Both the position numbers and the translations under genes were made by a program. Of a DNA stretch of 64,000 nt, positions 45,482 through 53,233 are shown in pieces. Within the stretch, counting starts at the first letter, position 1. Every line of letters starts with the position of its first letter. The stretch spans positions 62,001-126,000 of the forward strand of contig CALCIE010000081.1 of the NCBI GenBank assembly GCA_937907425.1, given 5' to 3'. Source of the stretch: ZC4RG42 sp003242425 (lineage in GTDB: Bacteria > Pseudomonadota > Gammaproteobacteria > Burkholderiales > SG8-39). Below the pieces are notes generated by a model that saw only the letters and a program-made list of their open reading frames with translations, did not search any database and was not told where the DNA came from.

Positions 45482-46542
45482 GATTCGGCCTTCGTGGCTT
45501 CGATCGGCAAGATGATGCGGAACACCGTGCGGCCGGGCTCGCTCTCGCATTCGAGCATGCCCTGGTGGTGCTGCACATAGGTCTGCGCCAGGGTCAGCCC
45601 CAGTCCGTGGCCGCCTTCGCGGCCGGACACGAGCGGATAGAAGATGCGATCGCGCAGCTCGGGCGGAATGCCGGGCCCGTTGTCGATAATCTGCACGTCC
45701 AGCGCGAGACGGTACCTGCGCCGGGCGATGGTGACGGCGCGCGCCACGCGCGTGCGCAGACAGATCTCGGCGTCCGGCTGGCCCTGCAGCGCCTGTGCGG
45801 CGTTGCGGACGATGTTGAGCAGCACCTGAATGAGCTGCTCGCGGTCGCCGTGGATCTCCGGCAGGCTGGTGTCGTAGTCGCGCCGCAACCGGATGCCGTT
45901 GGGAAACTCGGCGAGGATGAGGCTGCGCACCCGCTCCAGCACCTCGTGGATGTTCACCGGTCCCATGTGCGGCGGCCGGTGCGGCGTGAGCAGCCGGTCC
46001 ATCAGCCCCTGCAGGCGATCGGCCTCCTTGATGATCACCTGCGTGTACTCGCGCAGCTCGGGACGGTCGAGCTCGCTCTCCAGCAATTGCGCCGAGCCGC
46101 GCAAGCCCCCGAGCGGGTTCTTGATCTCGTGCGCGAGGTTGCGGATCAGCTCGCGGTTGGCCTGCTGCTGGTGCAGAAGCTGTTCTTCGCGTTCGATGCG
46201 CAGATGCTGGTCGATGGCGCGCAGCTCCAGCAGCACGCCGTGCACCGGCTGGTCGACCGGCGTGGCGAGCACGTTGAGCTGCAGGCTGTCCTGGCCGGGA
46301 CGGGTGAGCGTGACCGCCTGGTCCCAGAAGCCCCAGTGCTGGGTAATCGCCTGCTCGAGCTTTTCGACCAGGGGGCCGGCATCGAGGAACAGGTCGCCGA
46401 ACGCCGCGCCCTCCAGCGAACGGCGGCTCGTTTGCAGCAGCTGCTCGGCCGCCGCATTGGCGTAGTGCACGCGCATAGCCTCGTCGAGCACCACCACGGC
46501 GGTGGCGAGCAGATCGAGGCCGGCGTACTGGGCAGCGGTCAT
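45478..46542 (-). CDS. ntrB: nitrogen regulation sensor kinase NtrB (NR-II)
   Basis: This 354-residue cytoplasmic kinase/phosphatase acts on NtrC under control of the PII protein. An N-terminal PAS domain (about 8-115) precedes the phosphoacceptor His138 in NLAHEIKNPLGGLRGSAQLL. The N box ILLNIVRNAAQAL and the ATP-lid motifs IIDNGPGIPPELRDRIF and GGHGLGLTLAQTYVQ follow. There are no membrane spans, as expected. It is coupled to ntrC by an ATGA overlap and follows the DUF4124 gene by 31 bases. Confidence 0.96.
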   Translation of the reverse strand: MTAAQYAGLDLLATAVVVLDEAMRVHYANAAAEQLLQTSRRSLEGAAFGDLFLDAGPLVEKLEQAITQHWGFWDQAVTLTRPGQDSLQLNVLATPVDQPVHGVLLELRAIDQHLRIEREEQLLHQQQANRELIRNLAHEIKNPLGGLRGSAQLLESELDRPELREYTQVIIKEADRLQGLMDRLLTPHRPPHMGPVNIHEVLERVRSLILAEFPNGIRLRRDYDTSLPEIHGDREQLIQVLLNIVRNAAQALQGQPDAEICLRTRVARAVTIARRRYRLALDVQIIDNGPGIPPELRDRIFYPLVSGREGGHGLGLTLAQTYVQHHQGMLECESEPGRTVFRIILPIEATKAES

Positions 46543-46573
46543 CCGACCCTCTCCGTCGAGGGCTGGCGACGCG

Positions 46574-47053
46574 CTACTTCAGGTTGGCCAGCTCGCGCTT
46601 GATGGCTTCGATGTTCTTTTCGTGCTGCTCGACGGCTTCCTGATAGGGCTTGAGCCGGTCGAGCACCTTCTGATAGTTGCGTTCGTTGCCGTAGCGCACC
46701 GCTTCCTGCTGCGCGAGCGCTTCGCGCGCCTCGGCCAGCCGCTGCTCCTCGGCAGCCAGCTCTTCTTCGAGAATGCGCCGCCGGGCATCGTCCCGCTTGC
46801 GCTGCGTCTCGGCGTCGACTTTGGGGAAGTCGGAGGACCGCGTCGTCTCCGGCCGTGCCGGCGGCTTCGCGATCGGCACGACGGAAATCTCGCGGTTGAC
46901 GACGGTGCAGTCGCGGCCGACGGTTTCCCGCTGCACATTGGTGTACTGCGGCCGGCCGTCCGGCCCGATGCACTTCCAGACCGTACTCTGCGCGTGCGCG
47001 GCACTTGCCGCCGTCAGCGCGGCGGCCATCCACAGTAGCTTGATCGCGGTCAT
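46574..47053 (-). CDS. exported DUF4124 coiled-coil protein in the ntr cluster
   Basis: This 159-residue protein has a Sec signal peptide (about 1-21, ending AHAQ), a short DUF4124-like unit (WKCIGPDGRPQYTNVQRETV, with cysteines around it) and a charged coiled coil (about 78-158) rich in E, R, K and A. It is probably periplasmic. It lies between glnA and ntrB on the same strand, a position that recurs in betaproteobacteria, but no nitrogen-related function is known. A GTG two codons upstream is an alternative start. Confidence 0.8.
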   Translation of the reverse strand: MTAIKLLWMAAALTAASAAHAQSTVWKCIGPDGRPQYTNVQRETVGRDCTVVNREISVVPIAKPPARPETTRSSDFPKVDAETQRKRDDARRRILEEELAAEEQRLAEAREALAQQEAVRYGNERNYQKVLDRLKPYQEAVEQHEKNIEAIKRELANLK

Positions 47054-47251
47054 GTCCACGCCTGTAACGAGGAGATGACCCCGAGTCTATGCCAAAGGAA
47101 TGGAATGCCGATACCACATTCGCCCGCAAGCCGCAGCGAAAAATCACGCTTCGTGAAGAAAACGATACCGCAGCCGCCGGCTCGTCGCACATGTGCATGT
47201 ACGCGCGCACGGATGCCCCGCCTGTGAAAGAAGAGATGTCGCGTCTCCCGG

Positions 47252-47281
47252 GGCCGGGACGGGGGAAGCCCCGCCCCGGCC
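47252..47281 (-). terminator. GC-rich hairpin downstream of glnA
   Basis: On the minus strand GGCCGGGGCGGGG pairs with CCCCGTCCCGGCC, with one G-T pair, starting about ten bases after the glnA stop. The stem is strong, but no T-tract follows, so this may be a Rho-dependent or attenuating structure. Confidence 0.5.
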
Positions 47282-47290
47282 ACTGAACGG

Positions 47291-48706
47291 TTACAGGCTG
47301 TAGTACATCTCGAACTCGACCGGATGGGTGGTCATGCGGAAGCGCGTGACCTCCTCCATCTTCAGTTCGATGTACGCGTCGATCATGTCGTTGGTGAACA
47401 CCCCGCCGCGGGTCAGGAACTCGCGGTCCTTGTCGAGGGCTTCCAGCGCCATGTCGAGCGAGTGCGCCACGGTCGGCACCTTGGCGGCCTCTTCCGGCGG
47501 CAGATCGTAGAGGTTCTTGTCGATCGGATCGCCGGGATGGATCTTGTTCTGCACGCCGTCCAGGCCCGCCATCAGCAGCGCGGCGAACGCCAGGTAGGAA
47601 TTCGCCGTCGGATCGGGGAAGCGCACCTCGATGCGGCGCCCTTTGGGGTTGCTCGAGTACGGGATGCGGCAGGAAGCCGAACGGTTGCGCGCCGAGTAGG
47701 CGAGGTTGATCGGCGCCTCGAAGCCCGGCACCAGACGCTTGTAGGAGTTCGTGCCGGGGTTGGTGATGGCGTTCAGCGCACGCGCGTGCTTGATGATGCC
47801 GCCGATGAAGTACAGCGCGAAATCGGACAGGCCCGCGTAGCCGTTGCCGGCGAACAGGTTCTGGCCGTCCTTCCACACCGACATGTGCACGTGCATGCCC
47901 GAGCCGTTGTCGCCCACGACGGGCTTCGGCATGAAGGTCGCGGTCTTGCCGTAGGCCTGTGCGACCATGTGCACGGTGTACTTGAGGATCTGCGTCCAGT
48001 CGGCGCGCTTCACCAGGGTGTTGAAACGGGTGCCCAGTTCGCACTGGCCGGCGCCCGCCACCTCATGGTGCAGGACTTCGACGTCCACGCCCTGCGCCTC
48101 CAGCGCCAGCGCGATGGACTGGCGCAGGTCCTGCAGGGAATCGACCGGCGGCACCGGGAAGTAGCCGCCTTTGGTGGTGGGGCGATGGCCCATGTTGCCG
48201 CCCTCGAACTCTTCCCCGCTGGACCAGGGCGCTTCTTCGGACTTGATTTTGACGAAGCTGCCGGAGGCGTCGATCTTCCAGGTGACGCTGTCGAACACGA
48301 AGAATTCGGGTTCCGGGCCGAAGTACGCGGCATCGCCGATACCCGAAGACTTCAGGTAGGCTTCGGCACGCTTGGCAAGCGAACGCGGATCGCGGTCGTA
48401 GCCCTTGCCGGTGGAAGGCTCGATGACGTCGCAGGTGATGTTGAGCGTGGTCTCGTCCGTGAACGGGTCGAGCCGTGCGGTGTCCGGATCGGGCATCAGG
48501 ATCATGTCGGAAGCCTCGATCCCCTTCCAGCCGGCGATGGACGAACCATCGAAGGGCTGGCCGTTTTCGAACTTGTCTTCGTTGAAGTGCTTGGCGGGGA
48601 TCTGAACGTGCTGCTCCTTACCGCGGGTGTCGGTAAAGCGCATGTCCACGAACTTGACTTCTTTTTCTTTGATCAGCTTCAGTACATCGGCGCTGGTAAG
48701 TGCCAT
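47291..48706 (-). CDS. glnA: glutamine synthetase, type I
   Basis: This 471-residue enzyme assimilates ammonia into glutamine. It shows the metal-binding AAYFGPEPEFFVFD, VVGDNGSGMHVHMSVWKDG, and the ATP-site PGTNSYKRLVPGFEAP. The adenylylation tyrosine is Tyr400 (DKNLYDLPPEE), so activity should be switched by GlnE. Length is that of GSI-beta. It has a sigma-54 element and two NtrC-like palindromes upstream. Downstream on the same strand are the DUF4124 gene and ntrBC. Confidence 0.97.
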   Translation of the reverse strand: MALTSADVLKLIKEKEVKFVDMRFTDTRGKEQHVQIPAKHFNEDKFENGQPFDGSSIAGWKGIEASDMILMPDPDTARLDPFTDETTLNITCDVIEPSTGKGYDRDPRSLAKRAEAYLKSSGIGDAAYFGPEPEFFVFDSVTWKIDASGSFVKIKSEEAPWSSGEEFEGGNMGHRPTTKGGYFPVPPVDSLQDLRQSIALALEAQGVDVEVLHHEVAGAGQCELGTRFNTLVKRADWTQILKYTVHMVAQAYGKTATFMPKPVVGDNGSGMHVHMSVWKDGQNLFAGNGYAGLSDFALYFIGGIIKHARALNAITNPGTNSYKRLVPGFEAPINLAYSARNRSASCRIPYSSNPKGRRIEVRFPDPTANSYLAFAALLMAGLDGVQNKIHPGDPIDKNLYDLPPEEAAKVPTVAHSLDMALEALDKDREFLTRGGVFTNDMIDAYIELKMEEVTRFRMTTHPVEFEMYYSL

Positions 48707-48772
48707 CTGGTTCTCCTATCGCTGGCTTGGATCGTCAGGCGACGTTCCCTGGTTTGAGTGCCCGGGCCAATG

Positions 48773-48788
48773 TGCGAGAAGCATGCCA
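48773..48788 (-). promoter_or_regulatory. sigma-54 promoter of glnA
   Basis: On the minus strand TGGCATGCTTCTCGCA has GG and GC at the invariant -24/-12 spacing, matching the consensus TGGCAC-N5-TTGC well (one mismatch in each block). Transcription would start near 48762, leaving a leader of about 55 bases before glnA. Confidence 0.75.
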
Positions 48789-48850
48789 CTTTGATATTCA
48801 GGATAAGCGATTGAAATCATGCCTCTTTTTATCAAGCCTCAACGGCCGGA

Positions 48851-48867
48851 TGCACCATGATGAAGCA
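48851..48867. promoter_or_regulatory. NtrC-binding site, weaker copy
   Basis: TGCACCATGATGAAGCA is a degenerate form of the NtrC palindrome TGCACCA-N3-TGGTGCA, with one perfect half. Its centre lies about 97 bases upstream of the predicted glnA start and 30 bases, about three helical turns, from the stronger copy. Confidence 0.6.
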
Positions 48868-48880
48868 TCCAATAAAAAAA

Positions 48881-48897
48881 TGCACCAAGATAGTGCA
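48881..48897. promoter_or_regulatory. NtrC-binding site, strong copy
   Basis: TGCACCAAGATAGTGCA is a near-perfect NtrC enhancer palindrome (arms TGCACCA / TAGTGCA). Its centre is about 127 bases upstream of the predicted glnA start, similar to the enhancer distances at E. coli glnAp2. It lies about 90 bases upstream of the divergent rhodanese gene and could affect it too. Confidence 0.72.
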
Positions 48898-48978
48898 GCA
48901 AGGCCCGGGCCTGAGACGAATGGCGCCGCGGCGGCCGGCCGGAGCGCCACCCCAAGAACCCTACTGCGGAGCTAAACC

Positions 48979-49434
48979 ATGAACGACATTGAGAAAATCC
49001 TGGCCGAGGCGCGTGCAGCCGCTACCGCCAAGAACCTGCCCTATACCGGTGCGGTGACCCCGCCCCAGGCTTATACCGTGCTGCAGCATGTGCCGAACGC
49101 ACGGCTGGTGGACGTGCGCACCCAGGCGGAGTGGAACTGGGTGGGTTATATCCCGGGGTCCCTGCAGATCGAGTGGAACACCTGGCCGGCGGGCACGCGC
49201 AATCCGGCCTTCGCCGAGACCTTGCAACGCGAGGTGCCGGACAAGTCCACGCCGCTGCTGTTCATCTGCCGCAGCGGCGCCCGCTCCCATGCCGCGGCCG
49301 CGCTGGCGGCCGAACTCGGCTACACCAACGTCTACAACGTGCTGGAAGGCTTCGAGGGCGACAAGAACGACGCCGGACAGCGCAACACCGTGGGCGGCTG
49401 GCGCTATCACGGCCTGCCGTGGAAGCAAAGCTAG
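48979..49434 (+). CDS. rhodanese-like domain protein
   Basis: This 151-residue single-domain rhodanese has its active-site cysteine at Cys97 in LLFICRSGARSHAAA. An N-terminal helix of about 25 residues (MNDIEKILAEARAAATAKNL) precedes VRLVDVRTQAEWNW-type strands. It has no signal peptide. The CRSGAR loop is six residues long and fits sulfurtransferase activity. A GCGGAG Shine-Dalgarno sequence precedes the start. It is divergent from glnA and lies just upstream of the cyanate operon, but is separated from it by 175 bases and a sigma-54 promoter. Its role is unknown. Confidence 0.88.
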   Translation: MNDIEKILAEARAAATAKNLPYTGAVTPPQAYTVLQHVPNARLVDVRTQAEWNWVGYIPGSLQIEWNTWPAGTRNPAFAETLQREVPDKSTPLLFICRSGARSHAAAALAAELGYTNVYNVLEGFEGDKNDAGQRNTVGGWRYHGLPWKQS

Positions 49435-49436
49435 AC

Positions 49437-49475
49437 GCACCAGCCTGAGGCGGCAGCGCACCGGCGCGAGGCGGC
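49437..49475 (+). repeat. two 18-bp direct repeats upstream of the cyanate operon
   Basis: GCACCAGCCTGAGGCGGC (49437-49454) and GCACCGGCGCGAGGCGGC (49458-49475) match at 14-15 of 18 positions and are offset by 21 bases, two helical turns. Each begins with GCACC like an NtrC half-site, but the second half fits poorly. They lie about 110-150 bases upstream of the predicted sigma-54 start, where an enhancer would be expected. Confidence 0.4.
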
Positions 49476-49560
49476 GCGCCCCGCCGCCGCGCGCCTTCCG
49501 TCAGCCAGCCCGGCCGTTTTTCCAATTTGCTGTCAACGGCTTAACCTGAACCTGCAACAG

Positions 49561-49576
49561 TGGCATAGCTGATGCA
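49561..49576 (+). promoter_or_regulatory. sigma-54 promoter of the cyanate operon
   Basis: TGGCATAGCTGATGCA carries GG and GC at the required -24/-12 spacing and matches the consensus at almost every key base. Transcription would begin near 49587, about 23 bases ahead of the first gene. The context, cyanate uptake and cyanase next to ntrBC-glnA, supports nitrogen control. Confidence 0.72.
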
Positions 49577-49609
49577 GAACGGCGGACATCGCTTTTCGGG
49601 AGGTTACGC

Positions 49610-50989
49610 ATGTCCGCCTTCAAGAACCCTTTCGACCCGGACGTCCGCCTCGGCGCCGGATGCAGCTGCGGCCGGCATCGTGACGAAGCCGAGCACGCCG
49701 CCGCGCAGCAGTCCGACTCGCTCGACAACAGCATCGAATCGCTCAACCGCCGCGTCATCCAGTCCGCGGTGATGCGGGCGCTGTTCCCGCACGACGAAAC
49801 CCGGCGCCGCTTCCTGCGCGCGGTCGGCGCATCGACCGCGGCCGCCGCGATCTCGCAGTTCATTCCCTTCGGCGCGCTGGAGGCGATGGCGCAGGAGAAA
49901 GGCACGCTCGAGAAGAAAGAACTCGACATCGGCTTCATCGCCATCACCTGCGCGAGCCCGCTCATCATGGCCGATCCGCTCGGCTTCTACCGCAAGGAAG
50001 GGCTCAGCGTGCGCCTGCACAAGACCGCCGGCTGGGCGCTCATCCGCGACAAGATGCTGAACAAGGAGTACGACGCGACGCACTTCTTGTCGCCGATGCC
50101 CCTTGCCACTTCGCTGGGGCTCGGCTCGGTCGCCGCGCCGATGCGCGTGGCGACGATCCAGAACATCAACGGCCAGGCGATCACGCTGCACCTCAAGCAC
50201 AAGGACAAGCGCAATCCCAGACAGTGGAAGGGCTTCAAGTTCGCCGTGCCCTTCGAGTATTCGATGCACAACTTCCTGCTGCGCTACTACGTCGCAGAGC
50301 ACGGCCTCGACCCCGACACCGACATCCAGATCCGCGTCACGCCGCCGCCGGAAATGGTGGCGAACCTGCGCGCCGGCAACATCGACGGCTTCCTCGGCCC
50401 CGATCCCTTCAACCAGCGCGCGGTCTATGACGAGGTGGGCTTCATCCACATCCTCTCCAAGGACATCTGGGACGGCCATCCGTGCTGCGCCTTCGGCACC
50501 TCCGAGGCCTTCATCCGCGAGAACCCGAATACCTTCGCCGCGCTCTACCGCGCGGTGCTGAACGCCGCGCAGATGGCGCGCGATCCCAAGAACCGTTCGC
50601 TCATCGCCGAGAGCATCGCGCCGGCCAACTACCTCAACCAGCCGGTCACGGTGATCGAGCAGGTGCTGACCGGCCGCTTCGCCGACGGTCTTGGCAAGGT
50701 GCAGAACGTGCCCGACCGCGCCGACTTCGATCCCTTCCCCTGGCATTCGATGGCGGTGTGGATGCTCACGCAGATGAAGCGCTGGGGCTACCTCAAGGGC
50801 GACGTCAACTACAAGCAGATCGCCGAGCAGGTGTTCCTCGCCACCGATGCGCGCAAGCACATGGCCGAACTCGGCATGGAGGCGCCCAAGACGAGCTACG
50901 CCAAGGCCGTCATCATGGGCAAGGAGTTCGACCCCAGCGCACCGGAGAAGTACCTGGCGAGCTTCCCGATCAAAAAGGTGGCGGCATGA
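49610..50989 (+). CDS. cynA: cyanate/nitrate ABC transporter substrate-binding protein, CmpA/NrtA family, Tat signal
   Basis: This 459-residue solute-binding protein belongs to the NrtA/CmpA/CynA group. A long N-terminal region (1-62) contains GAGCSCGRHRDEAEHAA, a Cys/His cluster. A Tat-type signal follows, with DETRRRFLRAVGAS at 62-75 and a hydrophobic stretch to about residue 90. The binding domain begins at KKELDIGFIAITCASPL and includes ATHFLSPMPLATSLGLG and NLRAGNIDGFLGPDPFNQ. GGGAGG precedes the start. The downstream cyanase makes cyanate the probable ligand, but nitrate or bicarbonate cannot be excluded. Confidence 0.88.
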   Translation: MSAFKNPFDPDVRLGAGCSCGRHRDEAEHAAAQQSDSLDNSIESLNRRVIQSAVMRALFPHDETRRRFLRAVGASTAAAAISQFIPFGALEAMAQEKGTLEKKELDIGFIAITCASPLIMADPLGFYRKEGLSVRLHKTAGWALIRDKMLNKEYDATHFLSPMPLATSLGLGSVAAPMRVATIQNINGQAITLHLKHKDKRNPRQWKGFKFAVPFEYSMHNFLLRYYVAEHGLDPDTDIQIRVTPPPEMVANLRAGNIDGFLGPDPFNQRAVYDEVGFIHILSKDIWDGHPCCAFGTSEAFIRENPNTFAALYRAVLNAAQMARDPKNRSLIAESIAPANYLNQPVTVIEQVLTGRFADGLGKVQNVPDRADFDPFPWHSMAVWMLTQMKRWGYLKGDVNYKQIAEQVFLATDARKHMAELGMEAPKTSYAKAVIMGKEFDPSAPEKYLASFPIKKVAA

Positions 50990-51822
50990 AGTCGAGGCTC
51001 GGCATTCAGGCCGCCGTCCTCTCGCTGGCACTGCTGCTGGTGCTGATCGGCGTGTGGCACGTGGTCACCCTGCCGGCCGAATCGGCGGCGGCGGTCGACG
51101 ACGAGTACGCGAAGCTCATGGGTGCCGGCGCGCAGAAGACGGGCGGGTTCCCGACGCCCGCGCAGATGGGCGAGACGATCCTGCGGCACCTCGCCGATCC
51201 CTTCTACGACCACGGCCCGAACGACAAGGGCATCGGCATCCAGCTCGGCTATTCGCTCGCGCGCGTGGCCGCGGGCTACGCGCTCGCGCTGCTGGTCGCC
51301 GTGCCGCTGGGCTTCCTGATCGGCATGTCGCCGCTCATCTACCGCGCGCTCGATCCCTACATCCAGGTGCTGAAGCCGATCTCGCCGCTCGCCTGGATGC
51401 CGCTCGCGCTCTACACCATCAAGGATTCGAGCGTGTCCGGGATTTTCGTGATCTTCATCTGTTCGATCTGGCCGGTGCTGATCAACACCGCCTACGGCGT
51501 CGGCGCGGTGCGCAAGGACTGGCTCAACGTCGCGCGCACGCTCGAAGTGAAGCCTCTGCGCAAGGCGCTGCTCGTCGTGCTGCCGGCCGCGGCGCCCACC
51601 ATCCTCACCGGCATGCGCATTTCCATCGGCATCGCCTGGCTGGTGATCGTCGCGGCCGAGATGCTCGTCGGCGGCACGGGCATCGGCTACTTCGTCTGGA
51701 ACGAGTGGAACAACCTCAATCTCACCAACGTGATCTTCGCGATCCTCTGCATCGGCGTGGTCGGCATGGCGCTCGACTTCGTGTTCGCGAAGCTGCAACG
51801 GCTGGTGACCTACGCGGATTGA
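50986..51822 (+). CDS. cynB: cyanate/nitrate ABC transporter permease
   Basis: This 278-residue inner-membrane permease of the NrtB/CynB/SsuC group has a first span at about 6-28, a periplasmic stretch, and a core of five to six spans from about 85. The EAA-type loop that contacts the ATPase is seen near LNVARTLEVKPLRKALLVVL. It overlaps the binding-protein gene by four bases (ATGA) and is followed after four bases by the ATPase gene, so the three are one transporter operon. Confidence 0.92.
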   Translation: MKSRLGIQAAVLSLALLLVLIGVWHVVTLPAESAAAVDDEYAKLMGAGAQKTGGFPTPAQMGETILRHLADPFYDHGPNDKGIGIQLGYSLARVAAGYALALLVAVPLGFLIGMSPLIYRALDPYIQVLKPISPLAWMPLALYTIKDSSVSGIFVIFICSIWPVLINTAYGVGAVRKDWLNVARTLEVKPLRKALLVVLPAAAPTILTGMRISIGIAWLVIVAAEMLVGGTGIGYFVWNEWNNLNLTNVIFAILCIGVVGMALDFVFAKLQRLVTYAD

Positions 51823-51826
51823 AGCC

Positions 51827-52723
51827 ATGGCCTTCCTGCAAATCGAAGGGCTGACCAAGATCTACCCGGGTAGCGGCGGCAAGCCGGATACCGTGGTGTT
51901 CGAGGACGTGCACCTGCAGATCGAGCGCGGCGAGTTCGTCTGCATCATCGGCCATTCCGGCTGCGGCAAGACCACCATCCTCAACGTGATGGCCGGGCTG
52001 GAACGCGCGACCGAGGGCGTGGTGATCATGGACGGCCGCGAGGTAGCCGGTCCGAGCCTCGATCGCGGCGTAGTGTTCCAGAGCCACGCGCTGATGCCTT
52101 GGCTGACGGTGCTGGGCAACGTCGCCTTCGCCGTACGCTCGCGCTGGCCCGACTGGGACGAGGACCAGGTGCAGGAACACGCGCGCAGGTTCATCGAGCT
52201 CGTGGGTTTGCGCGGCGCCGAGCACAAGAAGCCCGCGGAACTCTCCGGCGGCATGAAGCAGCGCGTCGGCATCGCGCGCGCCTTCTCGATCCGGCCGAAG
52301 ATGCTGCTGCTCGACGAACCCTTCGGCGCCCTGGACGCGCTCACGCGCGGCACCATCCAGGACGAGCTGCTCGCCATCGTGCAGCAGACGCAGCAGACGG
52401 TGTTCATGATCACCCACGACGTGGACGAGGCGCTGCTGCTCGCCGACCGCATCGTGCTGATGTCGAACGGACCGCGCGCGGTCATCGCCGAGATCGTGGA
52501 GAACACCATGCCGCGCAACCGCACGCGCCACACCATGCACCACGATCCGCAGTACTACCGCATCCGCAACCACCTGCTGGATTTTCTCGTCAACCGTTCA
52601 CGGCTCTACCAGGACGGACCGCTGCGCGCGCAGCACGACCCCAAACGTCCGCGGGTCGTCCGGCCGGGCCTCGACGACACGACCGAACGCCCGCCCGCGC
52701 AGGTCGTTCAACTTCGACACTGA
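51827..52723 (+). CDS. cynD: cyanate/nitrate ABC transporter ATP-binding protein
   Basis: This 298-residue ABC ATPase of the NrtD/CynD/SsuB group has Walker A GHSGCGKTT, Q-loop VVFQSHALMPWLTV, signature LSGGMKQRVGIARAF, Walker B MLLLDEPFGALDALTR and a switch histidine in MITHDVDEALLLADR. The C-terminal tail (about 235-298) is polar and lacks a domain fold I recognise. It follows the permease gene immediately and precedes cynS by 12 bases with AAAGGAG. Confidence 0.93.
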   Translation: MAFLQIEGLTKIYPGSGGKPDTVVFEDVHLQIERGEFVCIIGHSGCGKTTILNVMAGLERATEGVVIMDGREVAGPSLDRGVVFQSHALMPWLTVLGNVAFAVRSRWPDWDEDQVQEHARRFIELVGLRGAEHKKPAELSGGMKQRVGIARAFSIRPKMLLLDEPFGALDALTRGTIQDELLAIVQQTQQTVFMITHDVDEALLLADRIVLMSNGPRAVIAEIVENTMPRNRTRHTMHHDPQYYRIRNHLLDFLVNRSRLYQDGPLRAQHDPKRPRVVRPGLDDTTERPPAQVVQLRH

Positions 52724-52735
52724 AAGGAGATCGTC

Positions 52736-53224
52736 ATGCAACGCGAAGACCATCTGTTCGCCGCCACCTACGTGCGGCCGCTGAAGCGCGAAGACGTCAC
52801 GGAGATGATCGTCGCCGCCAAGATCAAGCGCAAACTGACCTGGGCACAGATCGCCGAGGCCGTGGGTCAGAGCAAGGAATGGACGACGGCCGCCTGCCTC
52901 GGGCAGATGCAGATGACGGCCGAGCAGGCCGAAGCCGTAGGCAAGCTGCTCGATCTGCCGCAGGAGGCCGTCGACCTGCTGCAGGTCGTGCCCTACAAGG
53001 GTTCGCTGCCCACGGCCGTGCCGACCGATCCGCTGATCTACCGCTTCTACGAACTGGTGAACGTGTACGGCACGACCTTCAAGGAGCTGATCCACGAAGA
53101 GTTCGGCGACGGCATCATGAGCGCCATCGACTTCAAGATGGAGCTTTCCCGCGAACCCGACCCGAAGGGCGACCGCGTGAAGATCGTGATGAGCGGGAAG
53201 TACCTGCCCTACAAGGTCTACTGA
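52736..53224 (+). CDS. cynS: cyanate hydratase (cyanase)
   Basis: This 162-residue cyanase converts cyanate and bicarbonate to ammonia and two CO2. The catalytic triad of E. coli CynS (Arg96, Glu99, Ser122) is matched by Arg103, Glu106 and Ser129, with identical spacing. The N-terminal helical domain (about 15-80) and the C-terminal YRFYELVNVYGTTFKELIHE are typical of the decameric enzyme. It ends the transporter operon, providing ammonia for glutamine synthetase. No carbonic anhydrase (cynT) or CynR regulator is adjacent. Confidence 0.98.
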   Translation: MQREDHLFAATYVRPLKREDVTEMIVAAKIKRKLTWAQIAEAVGQSKEWTTAACLGQMQMTAEQAEAVGKLLDLPQEAVDLLQVVPYKGSLPTAVPTDPLIYRFYELVNVYGTTFKELIHEEFGDGIMSAIDFKMELSREPDPKGDRVKIVMSGKYLPYKVY

Positions 53225-53233
53225 GACCGCGCC

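Noticed and set aside
48915..48945. TGGCGCCGCGGCGGCC-like GG/GC spacing on the plus strand ahead of the rhodanese gene, a possible sigma-54 promoter.
   Set aside because: Only the spaced GG and GC fit. The rest is generic GC-rich sequence without the TGGCAC and TTGC contexts, and such matches are expected by chance at this base composition.
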